From Desertivirga brevis (GTDB lineage Bacteria; Bacteroidota; Bacteroidia; Sphingobacteriales; Sphingobacteriaceae), in the NCBI RefSeq assembly GCF_017355835.1, contig NZ_JAFEWF010000001.1, positions 124,001-188,000 on the forward strand: a stretch of DNA of 64,000 nucleotides. The letters are read 5' to 3'. Below the pieces are notes generated by a model that saw only the letters and a list, made by a program, of their open reading frames with translations, was not told the DNA's origin and ran no database searches. Below are positions 35,489-43,916 of the stretch, in pieces. Numbering within the stretch: position 1 is the stretch's first letter; each line of letters opens with the position of its first letter. The translations under genes and the position numbers were made by a program.

Positions 35489-35884
35489 TCAGTCGTTAAG
35501 TATTTGTAACCTACGTTTCAATAATACATAAAATACCGTTAATGAGCAGAATATCGCAGCTACGGACGCATAAATATCATACCAGTCAAAGACCCGACCC
35601 CGCTGGTAATTATCTCTGATTTCATTAAGAATCATAAGTAAGAGAGTAATGGTACATGCAATAGGAAAGTGATTAACGGGCTTGTTCCGTCTGATTCTAT
35701 TACTTACATAGATAAATGGTAAAGCGAATGCGAGTCCGAAATTTGGTACAAACCCCAGGATAAAAGATGCAGAATGATTATCAATAAAGGAGGCCCTTAA
35801 AAATTTAGATAGGTAGAGGGTAATACCAAAAATGATTGAACTGGTGATTATATTTTTCTCTTTTCTTACATCTATGTTGGTCAT
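35489..35884 (-). CDS. four-helix membrane protein of unknown function
   Basis: The 131-residue protein has four hydrophobic helices (about 12-28, 40-58, 74-90 and 105-122) and resembles small VanZ-like proteins in layout, without a decisive motif. It is the first gene of a two-gene unit with the DUF4279 protein. No core repeat is visible upstream, so this may be the array's end. Confidence 0.65.
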   Translation of the reverse strand: MTNIDVRKEKNIITSSIIFGITLYLSKFLRASFIDNHSASFILGFVPNFGLAFALPFIYVSNRIRRNKPVNHFPIACTITLLLMILNEIRDNYQRGRVFDWYDIYASVAAIFCSLTVFYVLLKRRLQILND

Positions 35885-36260
35885 TGGCTTAAACTATATT
35901 ATAAATAATTATGGCTTGCCACTAAAGTGCCCTCCATTCCAAAGGCTATCTGATTTAGGAAATATAATAGTATATGCGGGTAGAAAAAGTTGTGTTATAG
36001 ACGCAGCCTTGCTTAATGCGAAAGGAAACCACACAAATAATGCCTCATCAAGCCTTATCAAATTTTCTGCTTTTTACCTACATTAGTACTTACAACTGGG
36101 GAGACGGTTTTATTGCAGCCAGCTTCTAGCGAAATGGTAACAATTGAAAACAATGTCAAGCGAATTGACAGGAAGTTAATAGAAAAGTACAATAATATAC
36201 AATACGAATACACGGATTTTGAGTGCCATTAGCAAGTTGGGCATTTTGCTGACGACGGAA
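35885..36260. other. intergenic stretch between array and next gene
   Basis: AT-rich sequence with short open frames but no convincing gene, repeat core or terminator. It may hold decayed cassette material; nothing definite is seen. Confidence 0.4.
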
Positions 36261-36626
36261 ATGAAACCACAAATAAAATATATAGAATTAAAGACCAGCC
36301 ATAACGATGATGGACCAGCATGGATAGCTGAAGTTGAACTTTCAAGATCCGGCAGGACGATATATTTTAATGGTCTTGCTCTCTTAGGTAAAGGTCATGG
36401 AGCTTGCACAGATTTAGAAACAGGTGACATCTACTGGATTTCAGGAATTAAGAAAAATGGGAAGGACAGACATAGAGCTGGCAAAGGGAAGATAATGGTC
36501 GATCGTAAGATTCTGGAGAGTTATTTGGATTTACGCGGCCTTAGCCTCCTTCACAGAAATAAGTATGAATTGATTGATATTCTTCCCACCAACAAGCGAA
36601 AGTTTGCTGAGATTGAAAATTCGTAA
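36261..36626 (+). CDS. conserved protein of unknown function
   Basis: From the ATG at 36261 the protein has 121 residues and no signal. It contains GRTIYFNGLALLGKGHGACT and TGDIYWISGIKKNGKDRHRA, a pattern I have seen in Bacteroidota hypothetical proteins. The 36219 start (TTG) is less likely. It points away from the cassette array and probably is not part of it. Confidence 0.7.
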   Translation: MKPQIKYIELKTSHNDDGPAWIAEVELSRSGRTIYFNGLALLGKGHGACTDLETGDIYWISGIKKNGKDRHRAGKGKIMVDRKILESYLDLRGLSLLHRNKYELIDILPTNKRKFAEIENS

Positions 36627-36933
36627 TTTAAACAGCTTTAATAATCCAACGAACCTTGAAACAAGCCTAAAGATTTATCCAGCAAGGTCCATTCGAAACA
36701 TCGGTTTCACCAGTTATAAGGTTGATTGTCGATGTCATACATTCGTTATAGCCGTTCACATAGCTTCTTATATCGACAATTTTTTCCAGATTATCTATTA
36801 ATATGAGAGCTATCTCAAGAATAGTCATAAGTAATTAAAGGGTAGGGGCAAAAAGTCAAAAAGCCGAACAATATTCTTGATCGGCTTTTGGGCTGTTATG
36901 GAGCCTGAAGCTGCGTTGCATCGAAGTTAATTA
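36627..36933. other. intergenic stretch holding a terminator
   Basis: Apart from the hairpin at 36859-36889, no gene or repeat is recognised here. Confidence 0.4.
36859..36889. terminator. bidirectional intrinsic terminator
   Basis: AAAAGCCGA (36859-36867) pairs with TCGGCTTTT (36881-36889), with A and T tracts on the two sides. It can serve the plus-strand gene ending at 36626 and the minus-strand SDR ending at 36934. Confidence 0.7.
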
Positions 36934-37677
36934 TTACGCGCTTTGACCGCCGTCAACGTTTAAGGTTGCGCCGGTAATATACCGGGCATCATCACTTGCC
37001 AGAAAAGCAACAGCTGCACTAATATCATCAGGCTCACCATAGCGGCCGAGAGCTACAGCCTGTACCATAGCAGCACTAAACGGCCCGTCAGAAGGATTCA
37101 TATCGGTATTGATCAATCCCGGTTGAATGATATTCGCAGTGATGTTCCTAGTACCAAGATCTCTGGCCCAGCTTCGGGTATAGGCAGAAAGCGCTGCTTT
37201 TGTCGCCGAGTAATCGCTAATGCCGGGATAGGGTGATCTAGCCGCGCCAGTTGAGCCAATCGTGATAATCCTGCCTCCATCGTTCATTTTTGAAACTATT
37301 GTTCTTACAGTGTGCGCTACACCTATAACATTCACGTCCCACTGCTGTCTTAGTGCATTTTTGTCTACTGTCTCATCTTCAACTCCGCCAGTTACAAACA
37401 GGCCAGCGCTATTGATGAGAATATCGATGTTTCCAGATTCTGTTGCGGCAGCAATTGCAGCGTCAATCTGAACAGCACTACCAGTATCGGCTTTTATGGC
37501 TTTCGCTTTAACGCCGTAGCTTTCTATTTCCTTTACCAAAGCCTCTGCCTTATTTGCACTATTCACGTAAGTGAAAATTACATTAGCTCCTTCGGCTGCG
37601 AGCCTTTTTACAATTGCTGCCCCAATACCACGGCTTCCGCCAGTAACCAGCGCTGTTTTATTTGCTAATTTTAACAT
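36934..37677 (-). CDS. SDR-family oxidoreductase (3-oxoacyl-ACP-reductase-like)
   Basis: The 247-residue protein is a classical SDR: ALVTGGSRGIGAAIVKRLA (residues 9-27), INSAGLFVTGG near 87, the catalytic Ser in ITIGSTGAA near 139, YSATKAAL near 155 and a C-terminal ITGATLNVDGGQSA. It is of the FabG-like sort often acting on unknown alcohols. The quinone reductase gene ends 41 bases upstream on the same strand, so the two likely form one transcript, divergent from a Crp/Fnr regulator. Confidence 0.92.
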   Translation of the reverse strand: MLKLANKTALVTGGSRGIGAAIVKRLAAEGANVIFTYVNSANKAEALVKEIESYGVKAKAIKADTGSAVQIDAAIAAATESGNIDILINSAGLFVTGGVEDETVDKNALRQQWDVNVIGVAHTVRTIVSKMNDGGRIITIGSTGAARSPYPGISDYSATKAALSAYTRSWARDLGTRNITANIIQPGLINTDMNPSDGPFSAAMVQAVALGRYGEPDDISAAVAFLASDDARYITGATLNVDGGQSA

Positions 37678-37718
37678 GATCTTGCTTATTTAAATTTTGT
37701 TAGTTCTTCTGTGATGTA

Positions 37719-38702
37719 TTATGGATGGAATATTACTGACCCTGTTGTTTGACTGGATTCGAGATCCTGATGGGCTTTCGCCACGTCTGATAAATGGTAG
37801 ATAGTAGGTTCAATTTTACCAAGAATACCAGTACTAAAGGCTTCAAACAGCTCTGCTGAAGCAGTGTCTACACTTTCGCGATCAGGCAAATATTGGCCGA
37901 GTGCCGGACGAACCAGTTTAATTTGATTAGCGGTAAGTAGTTTCTGATCGATAGAAGGTGCACCGGAGGCATTTCCATAAAGAACAGCCGTACCCCCAAT
38001 TTTTATTAATTTGACCGACTCTTCAAATGTAGCTTTACCAACCCCATCAAATACCGCCTGCACACCCTCACCATGGATTATTGCATGGACAGCCACTCCT
38101 AAATCTTCTTTGTCAAGGGCTATTACATGATCTATACCTGCTTGTAAAACCCTCTCTTTTTTCGAAGAGCTCCCAACGGTTCCAATTACTTGAGCACCAA
38201 GCGCTTTTGCCCATCTGCTCACCAGCGATCCAACTCCGCCAGCTGCTGCGTGAACGATAACTACATCCCCTGGTTTTATAGCATAGGCCTGCTTAATCAA
38301 CATTCTGGCAGTAAGTCCTTTGGCCATCAGAGAGGCAGCCTCGTCGAAGTGGATATTGTCAGGTATCTTTATTAAGTCACTTGCATTAATCAATCTTCTT
38401 TCAGCATATGCACCGATAGAGAAAAAATAAACCACCCTGTCGCCTTCTTTTAAATGAACAACATTTTCTCCAACAGCTTCAACCACTCCGGCTGCCTCTA
38501 CGCCTATGATAGCAGGAAGCTGATTTACAGGGAAGCTTCCATTCCGAAAAAGAACATCGACAAAATTAAGAGCGATGGCCTTATGTCTGATCAATACTTC
38601 GCCGTTACCTGGTTCTCCAACAATTTGTTTTGAATATTCTAAAACGGATGGCGGGCCTTGTTTCTTGATTTGTACTACGCCAGTTTCTTCTGTTATTTTC
38701 AT
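37719..38702 (-). CDS. quinone oxidoreductase (zinc-independent MDR family)
   Basis: The 327-residue protein has the GroES-like N-terminus (PGNGEVLIRHKAIALNFVD) and a Rossmann half with VIVHAAAGGVGSLVSRWAKA near residue 148, without the zinc ligands of alcohol dehydrogenases. It matches NADPH:quinone reductases that detoxify quinones or enones. It is divergent from the Crp/Fnr gene 169 bases away, which may regulate it and the SDR downstream. Confidence 0.92.
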   Translation of the reverse strand: MKITEETGVVQIKKQGPPSVLEYSKQIVGEPGNGEVLIRHKAIALNFVDVLFRNGSFPVNQLPAIIGVEAAGVVEAVGENVVHLKEGDRVVYFFSIGAYAERRLINASDLIKIPDNIHFDEAASLMAKGLTARMLIKQAYAIKPGDVVIVHAAAGGVGSLVSRWAKALGAQVIGTVGSSSKKERVLQAGIDHVIALDKEDLGVAVHAIIHGEGVQAVFDGVGKATFEESVKLIKIGGTAVLYGNASGAPSIDQKLLTANQIKLVRPALGQYLPDRESVDTASAELFEAFSTGILGKIEPTIYHLSDVAKAHQDLESSQTTGSVIFHP

Positions 38703-38871
38703 ATTTTAATTTTTATTGCTGATTTGATATTTCAAAGTTGAGATTTCGCCGTGATGCTCAGCTTGACTTTCGCAGTAAATTGACATTGACTTTTATCAAG
38801 GGTAGTGGTCGGGTAACTGAGAATATTCAGCATTTTATTTTTTATTTTTGACCTTAAGTTGTTCATTTTCC

Positions 38872-39477
38872 ATGCTGAAATTTCACGAAGATATTTTCGA
38901 GCCTTTTTTTGATTATATAGTAAACAAATCCAATCTCCCCATAAGTGAAGAAGATAAAAAGCTGATTAGGAATACATTTAAAATTAAACACTTAAGAAAG
39001 CGGCAGTATCTATTGCAGGAAGGGGACGTTTGTAAGTATATGGCCTTTATTGTGAAAGGAGCAGGGAAAATGTATATGGTGAATAAAAGCGGACAGGAAA
39101 ACGTAATCCGTTTAGCAATAGAATCCTGGTGGTTAGGCGATTTCGAAAGCTACACCTTAAACTCGCCCTCCGTGTATAATATTGAAATGATAGAGGACTC
39201 TGACGTTCTATTGATTAATGATCAGAGTATGCAGGAGCTTATAGCTAAGGTTCCGCCCTTGGCGAAGATGATAAAAGAGATTGACCGTAACAGCGCAATT
39301 GCTACTCAACGTAGGATCCAGACGGCAATCAGCTTAGGTGCTGAGGAACGGTATGATGAAATGCTTCAATCTTATCCTGAATTTATCCGAAGATTTCCCC
39401 AAACAATGATAGCGTCATATTTAGGCATTTCCGCTGAAACCTTAAGCAGGATCAGGAAAAATCTATTACGTAAATAA
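38872..39477 (+). CDS. Crp/Fnr-family transcriptional regulator
   Basis: The ATG at 38872 gives 201 residues; the longer frame from 38848 starts at a weaker codon. A cyclic-nucleotide-binding-type beta barrel (residues 40-130, QYLLQEGDVCKYMAFIVKGAG) precedes a helix-turn-helix near 165-195 with FPQTMIASYLGISAETLSRIRK. Ligand unknown. It is divergent from a quinone reductase-SDR pair, a common arrangement for redox-linked control in Bacteroidota. Confidence 0.9.
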   Translation: MLKFHEDIFEPFFDYIVNKSNLPISEEDKKLIRNTFKIKHLRKRQYLLQEGDVCKYMAFIVKGAGKMYMVNKSGQENVIRLAIESWWLGDFESYTLNSPSVYNIEMIEDSDVLLINDQSMQELIAKVPPLAKMIKEIDRNSAIATQRRIQTAISLGAEERYDEMLQSYPEFIRRFPQTMIASYLGISAETLSRIRKNLLRK

Positions 39478-39819
39478 AAATAAACTCTCAATTAGCAATT
39501 ACACCTAAAAGATCGGATTTCCATTATTAATCGAGCCCCCTACATTGAAGCTCTAATGGAAAGGTTGTTACCAGATAAGATGCTTCTATAATTAGAACTG
39601 GCGGTAACGCTATTGGTGCGATCCCATTCTTTGTCTCGATGGCATCTTTTTTATTATATTTAAGATATGTTATAAATAATAAACGATAAAAATACAAGTA
39701 CTTATGAGTCTGTAATATTCAGCAATTGTATTGTGATATTTCCTTTCTTTTGCGATCCCCCGGTCGGTTAATTTCAATTTCTTTTATTTATTAAACCTAT
39801 TTAAACCCACAAAATCTTC
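39478..39819. other. AT-rich intergenic stretch, possible left flank of the mobile region
   Basis: No gene, tRNA or strong hairpin is seen. The stretch separates chromosomal-type genes from the excisionase-like gene. I see no target-site repeat. Confidence 0.35.
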
Positions 39820-40239
39820 ATGAAAAGAAAGAAGTCTAGACAGAGTCCTGCGTTAAGCATAAGGACTAAGAAACGTATTATCAGAGTTTGCAAAGCCATA
39901 GACGCCCTGGGAGAGAATTCAGCAGATATTGTTGAAGGATTGGTTGCGATCTTTGGTACCCTGAACCAGCAGAAAGAACAGGGGGAGCAATTAAATAGCG
40001 AGGTACAAACAGTTATGTTAAATAAGAAGAGACAGCAGGTGTTTCGCGAAAGCTGGCTGGATCGGCAGGAGGTAATGCAACTGATGCCCATTAGCGATCG
40101 TAGCTTATACGACTTAACCAGGACAGGCGAATTACCTTCTTATACATTCAAAGGCAAGCTTTTCTTCAAGCTGGCCGACGTAGAAGCGCTTATGAAAAGG
40201 AGAGGTGGTGATGAAGGAGAAGATAGAATAGCGGTTTAA
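39820..40239 (+). CDS. helix-turn-helix (excisionase-like) protein
   Basis: The 139-residue protein is basic at its start (KRKKSRQSPALSIRTKKRI) and has an HTH_17/excisionase-type domain at its C-terminus (residues 85-130): WLDRQEVMQLMPISDRSLYD, then GELPSYTFKGKLFFKLADVE. This fold is common in Bacteroidota mobile elements, where it directs excision or transcription. No integrase is near. A terminator follows. Confidence 0.8.
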   Translation: MKRKKSRQSPALSIRTKKRIIRVCKAIDALGENSADIVEGLVAIFGTLNQQKEQGEQLNSEVQTVMLNKKRQQVFRESWLDRQEVMQLMPISDRSLYDLTRTGELPSYTFKGKLFFKLADVEALMKRRGGDEGEDRIAV

Positions 40240-40260
40240 TTCGTGAACTCTCATACAACA

Positions 40261-40297
40261 AAAATGTCCGGGCTATTCACCTGGACATTTTTTATTT
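40261..40297. terminator. intrinsic terminator between convergent genes
   Basis: AAAATGTCC (40261-40269) pairs with GGACATTTT (40283-40291) followed by a T-rich tract. Confidence 0.75.
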
Positions 40298-40305
40298 AAC
40301 CCCAA

Positions 40306-40554
40306 TCAAGGACCATCGCCTTCCAGATCCTGGCCTTCATCTTTCCCTACCGCTGTACTGGATACAGCGGAGGCAACCAGTCCCGCTGTTACCAGGTAAC
40401 CAGCAACTGTAGTTATCGCTACTGGCAAAGAAATAGGAGCGGAGAGGAGAGCTGAGCCGAGAGCACTGAGGATTAACCCAACGTTTCGGACCTTTTTGAA
40501 AAAGGGCGGCGTAGGGGATTTTAAACGGGCTATTATGGAGGATCTTTTCTTCAT
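40306..40554 (-). CDS. small holin-like membrane protein
   Basis: The 82-residue protein starts with a basic segment (KKRSSIIARLKSPTPPFFKK) and has one or two glycine/alanine-rich helices (LILSALGSALLSAPISLPVA, TVAGYLVTAGLVASAVSS) and an acidic tail. The layout resembles small phage-derived membrane proteins. It starts 12 bases after the gene at 40567-40920. Confidence 0.6.
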   Translation of the reverse strand: MKKRSSIIARLKSPTPPFFKKVRNVGLILSALGSALLSAPISLPVAITTVAGYLVTAGLVASAVSSTAVGKDEGQDLEGDGP

Positions 40555-40566
40555 TATAGTAATGCT

Positions 40567-40920
40567 TTAAGTAATTTTAGTTGAAGTTTTTGTAGAGGTA
40601 GGAAGGACTGGTTTCTCACTACCGGCCACAACCTTCTTTTTCCTCATCAACGCTACTCCCGACTCTTCCTCAAAATGCTTCAATAAATAAACTTCCAGTT
40701 GCTCCAGGCGCTTTTCGTGGAAGTTGATGCGCTCGAATATTCTCACGCTTTCGGCGTTCATGTTGGCCTTGATCACTTCGGTGCTGGTGATGATCTCGCT
40801 GAGGTTTTGTTCTACCTTGCGGAAATCGCTATGCAGCTGCCGCACAAAAAAGGCGATGACTGAAAACAGCAGCGATAGTATCGCCCCTAAAATCAGATTG
40901 CTGTTGACTATACTTTCCAT
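40567..40920 (-). CDS. membrane-anchored coiled-coil protein
   Basis: The 117-residue protein has an N-terminal membrane helix (residues 8-26, LILGAILSLLFSVIAFFV), then a coiled coil (FRKVEQNLSEIITSTEVI, EKRLEQLEVYLL) and a basic tail. It pairs with the holin-like gene downstream. The two small membrane proteins plus DUF6266 form a run often met in Bacteroidota prophage or mobile islands; this is from memory. Confidence 0.6.
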   Translation of the reverse strand: MESIVNSNLILGAILSLLFSVIAFFVRQLHSDFRKVEQNLSEIITSTEVIKANMNAESVRIFERINFHEKRLEQLEVYLLKHFEEESGVALMRKKKVVAGSEKPVLPTSTKTSTKIT

Positions 40921-40928
40921 GTTTTTTT

Positions 40929-41079
40929 GAAATGAATGAATGAGAGAAGGAATGAATGAATGAGAGAATGAGAGAATGATGGATTGAAGGAATGAATGAG
41001 AGAATGAATGGATGAGAGAATGAGTGAATGAAGGATTGAATGAGAGAATGAAGGAATGAATGATTGAAAGACTGAATAG
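40929..41079. repeat. degenerate ATGA/ATGAGAGA tandem repeat
   Basis: About 150 bases built from GAATGAATGAGAGAATG-like units, on the plus strand almost free of C. It lies between the coiled-coil gene and the DUF6266 gene and holds no gene. The remaining part to 41290 shows only a hairpin. Confidence 0.8.
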
Positions 41080-41260
41080 ATAAAGATTTTTACCTTACGT
41101 GATACTTTATGTGGACTTCTCTAATCTGTTTCTTACTAATACCTCATTAAATCCTGCTTTAACCTCTTTTGCTAACATCTCATACACTTGCTGTTCTTCC
41201 CCTTAGCCATTCGAATGATCTTTATTGCCATTAGCTTTGATCATTTGGTGATTTAAGGAT

Positions 41261-41284
41261 GGGCTCCCTGGTTCCAGGAAGCCC
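41261..41284 (-). terminator. strong hairpin after the DUF6266 gene
   Basis: GGGCTCCCTGG and CCAGGAAGCCC form an 11-bp stem with one mismatch and a 2-base loop just beyond the DUF6266 stop. The T tract after it is weak. Confidence 0.55.
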
Positions 41285-41290
41285 AATTCC

Positions 41291-41938
41291 TTAGGCAGTT
41301 ACTGTTATTCGGCCTCCGTAGTACGTACGGGTCACTTCTTTGCCATTCGCTGAAGCCATGAACAAATAGGTTTCTACCTCCTTGCCATCCCATTCCGCTG
41401 GAAGCGTCATGCTCAAGGATCCATTCTCACGAGTGGCCTCGCTAAGAGTATACTCTACTTCATCTAACTCTGGGCAGAAGGCCAGGGTGAATACATTATC
41501 CGTTTTCAGAGATTTCCCTTTACCTGAATTGTCCGTCCAGCTAAAATCTACCTTCAACTCTGCTGCAGCTGCTACAGCCAGGTTAGTTGGCAAGAGTAAT
41601 ACACCACTGCTCAAGCTTAGGGCAGGGAAATCGACCAAAAACTGGGGATAGTTTCCGGTGATGGCATTCTTGATGTTTTCAGACAAAGCTACGTTGTAGG
41701 CAGTTGCCTTTTTGGCCTGATTCTTATAACCTACATCCAGTAAAGGGCGCAGAGGAGCCAGGAAGTCGGTCATCAGCGCAAAGCGATGTTGTTGTTCTAC
41801 CTGAGCCTGGGTAGGCACCCTGTTCTTGTTGATCTTTGGCAGGCTCTTCAGGTAGTCGATGCCGCGCCAGCTGCTTCCTACTACATTCCCGATCTTTCCG
41901 TAAAAGTTTCCAAAAATTCCATTGCTAAATTTTCCCAT
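41291..41938 (-). CDS. DUF6266 protein
   Basis: The 215-residue protein opens with the DUF6266 signature, GNFYGKIGNVVGSSWRGIDY near residue 9 and LPKINKNRVPTQAQ, then a helical segment and two immunoglobulin-like strand blocks (FSWTDNSGKGKSLKTDN, NGSLSMTLPAEWDGKEVETY). Function unknown; it is abundant in Sphingobacteriales accessory regions. The ATG at 41938 is clear. Confidence 0.85.
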   Translation of the reverse strand: MGKFSNGIFGNFYGKIGNVVGSSWRGIDYLKSLPKINKNRVPTQAQVEQQHRFALMTDFLAPLRPLLDVGYKNQAKKATAYNVALSENIKNAITGNYPQFLVDFPALSLSSGVLLLPTNLAVAAAAELKVDFSWTDNSGKGKSLKTDNVFTLAFCPELDEVEYTLSEATRENGSLSMTLPAEWDGKEVETYLFMASANGKEVTRTYYGGRITVTA

Positions 41939-42050
41939 GATGTTAAAAAATTAAACGTTAAAAATCTGTTAATTGGCCTCAATTACCGGTAATCTTCGAA
42001 AGCCTGAGACAAAAGTAGCGAGGGTTTTTGGTGTTTTTAGCACTCCTGGA

Positions 42051-42101
42051 GGCCCTTGCGGCGTTTTGCGGGGATATGCGGGCTTTTGCGGAGAATTGCG
42101 G
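42051..42101 (+). repeat. five helically phased TGCGG iterons
   Basis: TGCGG occurs at 42057, 42067, 42077, 42087 and 42097, exactly 10 bases apart each time. The 10-bp units are loosely GGCNTTTGCG. Such phased arrays bind replication or partition proteins in plasmids, or regulators. They lie in the 561-base gap before rteC, which has no gene. Confidence 0.75.
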
Positions 42102-42149
42102 AAGGATTGGTACTTTCTTCGGGAAGTGTTCGGAAAAAGGGGGTACTTT

Positions 42150-42178
42150 GTTCGGAAAATTGGGGGGACTTTCCGAAC
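42150..42178. repeat. inverted repeat near the iterons
   Basis: GTTCGGAAA (42150-42158) and TTTCCGAAC (42170-42178) are perfect inverted arms around an 11-base spacer. Related TTCGG words also occur at 42120-42134 and as CGAACCTGT copies just downstream. Confidence 0.65.
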
Positions 42179-42499
42179 CTGTCTCGAACCTGTCCCGAAG
42201 CAGACCCTAACCTCACCATAACCGACACTCCCTAATTATTACCTGTAAAATACTTCCATTCAAAGTAAAAAAAGGTGCCATTTAGTGTTTGCTAAAATCT
42301 TACTACAAGCACTAATCAACCGTCCTGCCTACGCGCGAAATTTAAGGAAACCATAGCTAAACTGACATGATATATAGCATACGTGTATGTGTTGTATTTC
42401 AATTATTTAGATTAGTTTTTGCTTTGTTTTTTGATAAGGAATATTCTAGTTTCGCCACCTAAATATTTTCAATTTTTTTTAACGAATAAGTTATTTTTT

Positions 42500-43693
42500 A
42501 TGAACCTTTTTTTGCAATTAGCAGCGGATGTAGAAGTCTTCGCTACAAACCTTAAGCCCTCTATCAACAATCACTTTACCTATAAGGAAATCATTAACGA
42601 AACGGAGCGATTGAAGACAGAACTAAAAGTTCGTTATTTCCAGGCAGGGTCAAAACCAGAGTTTCGGAAATTCACGGAATACCATCTGGAAAAGCTTTCT
42701 GAACTCTTAGGAACAGTCCGGGATATCGCTAGTGGAGTAGCCGCCAAATCAGGGGAAACTCATACGATAATTTCGTCTGAAAAGATGGCTGATGTTTTAG
42801 TGGTTTACCATAAGCTCCGGGCACTAATGGCCTTTTTTTATGAGATTTTTGGAAAATACCTCCCGAAAAATCATCATATCCCAGTGGTAAGTCAGCCAGT
42901 ATTTATAAAGGAAGTAATGGGGTATAAGGAAGAAATCACCAGAAAGCTAACTCAGTCAGACCCACTATTAGCACAATGGCCCTTAAAACCATTCGACAAC
43001 TTTGTTCAACTTAAAGAGTTGCGCACCTGGCACCAAGTTGACTATTGCCGCTCCCTACATCTGGCATTCGGGGAACTTCAAGCTGAAGGTACTGCCTTAA
43101 ACACAGAGAAGATTCTCCGCTTTTTGGTAAAGATGAATTACAATTCTCCAGAATTTTATCGGTTTTGCATAGATCTTATCAAGAAGGAAGAAGTTTATCC
43201 TAATATCAAACGCCTGGAACACCTCAAGAAGGAAGTTGGGCAGATCCAGGTTAACAAGGGAATGCAGTACAGAAGCGATATGAAAAGCATTAAAAAGCAA
43301 ATTCAATGTTGGATAAATGAAGAGATCCAATATTGGAAGGAATCGGAATTAATAAAAGAAATGGAGGAAGAGATAAAGGCTGCAAGCACTGATAAACCTG
43401 GTGTATCAGGAGGTAAGATAAATACGCGTTTCACTGAGCATGTTTTGGCCTTTAAAACATCAGTTGAGATAGAGGCGGGCCTACTTTTTGGTAAAGGGCA
43501 TCCTCAAGGTGTGCTCAAGAAAACATTGGAGACCTACAATTGCATCAACCGGGATCATATATCCTATGAAAGCTTCAGAAAAAGATACTACGAACGCAAT
43601 GTCGAAACTGCCAAGGAGTATAGACGACACCTACGCAAATGCCTTAACATAACAAATTTCTTTGTGTCAAATAACAGTGATACAGAGGATTAG
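42500..43693 (+). CDS. RteC-family protein
   Basis: From the ATG at 42500 the protein has 397 residues. It matches RteC, the regulator of excision of Bacteroides conjugative transposons (CTnDOT), most clearly at LRFLVKMNYNSPEFYRFC near residue 208 and QIQCWINEEIQYWKESE near 268. The C-terminal part has an HTH-like LKKTLETYNCINRDHISYES. RteC in CTnDOT activates the excision operon; here the target is unknown, but the iterons lie just upstream. A longer TTG start at 42419 is unlikely. Confidence 0.8.
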   Translation: MNLFLQLAADVEVFATNLKPSINNHFTYKEIINETERLKTELKVRYFQAGSKPEFRKFTEYHLEKLSELLGTVRDIASGVAAKSGETHTIISSEKMADVLVVYHKLRALMAFFYEIFGKYLPKNHHIPVVSQPVFIKEVMGYKEEITRKLTQSDPLLAQWPLKPFDNFVQLKELRTWHQVDYCRSLHLAFGELQAEGTALNTEKILRFLVKMNYNSPEFYRFCIDLIKKEEVYPNIKRLEHLKKEVGQIQVNKGMQYRSDMKSIKKQIQCWINEEIQYWKESELIKEMEEEIKAASTDKPGVSGGKINTRFTEHVLAFKTSVEIEAGLLFGKGHPQGVLKKTLETYNCINRDHISYESFRKRYYERNVETAKEYRRHLRKCLNITNFFVSNNSDTED

Positions 43694-43769
43694 GAAATTT
43701 TTGTCCACTTTGTACTTTGGCCGTTAGCTTTTGATTTTTTAACTATGCTTATTAATCAAAAATAAACGT

Positions 43770-43916
43770 ATGATGAGAAAATTCAAAGGCGACCGCCTAT
43801 CGAGAGTTTTTCCAGAGTTGCAGCGAAAACCTCACAATCAATTTAAACGAGAATTACAAATTCTACGCAACCTGGTTTCCCAGAAGCAAAAACTTAAAAG
43901 ATCACAGCATTTATGA
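43770..43916 (+). CDS. 48-residue basic peptide coupled to a replication-type gene
   Basis: The frame MMRKFKGDRLSRVFPELQRK continues with further Lys/Arg/Gln-rich sequence to TGA at 43914-43916, which overlaps the ATG of the next gene in ATGA. The coupling and sustained coding composition support a real small gene. It is strongly basic and may bind nucleic acid. Confidence 0.55.
   Translation: MMRKFKGDRLSRVFPELQRKPHNQFKRELQILRNLVSQKQKLKRSQHL

Larger units (their letters stand above)
24771..35884 (-). mobile_element. putative gene-cassette array without visible integrase
   Basis: Eleven copies of a 17-bp core divide this stretch into units that mostly hold one minus-strand gene each. The genes are small, unrelated to each other and to neighbours, and visibly more AT-rich than the flanks. 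Several are broken. A duplicated acetyltransferase fragment and two shared leader blocks occur in it. This is the layout of integron CALIN arrays or recombinase-associated interbacterial-defence clusters. No tyrosine recombinase gene is in the window, and the core does not match attC ends (RYYYAAC / GTTRRRY). The right limit is uncertain because the last two genes have no core beyond them. Confidence 0.6.

Noticed and set aside
35832..36086. 84-codon plus-strand ORF overlapping the membrane-protein gene
   Set aside because: Half of it is antisense to a better gene and its composition is not protein-like.
36574..36801. 75-codon ORF after the gene at 36261-36626
   Set aside because: It overlaps the real gene's end out of frame and runs into AT-rich sequence without recognisable features.
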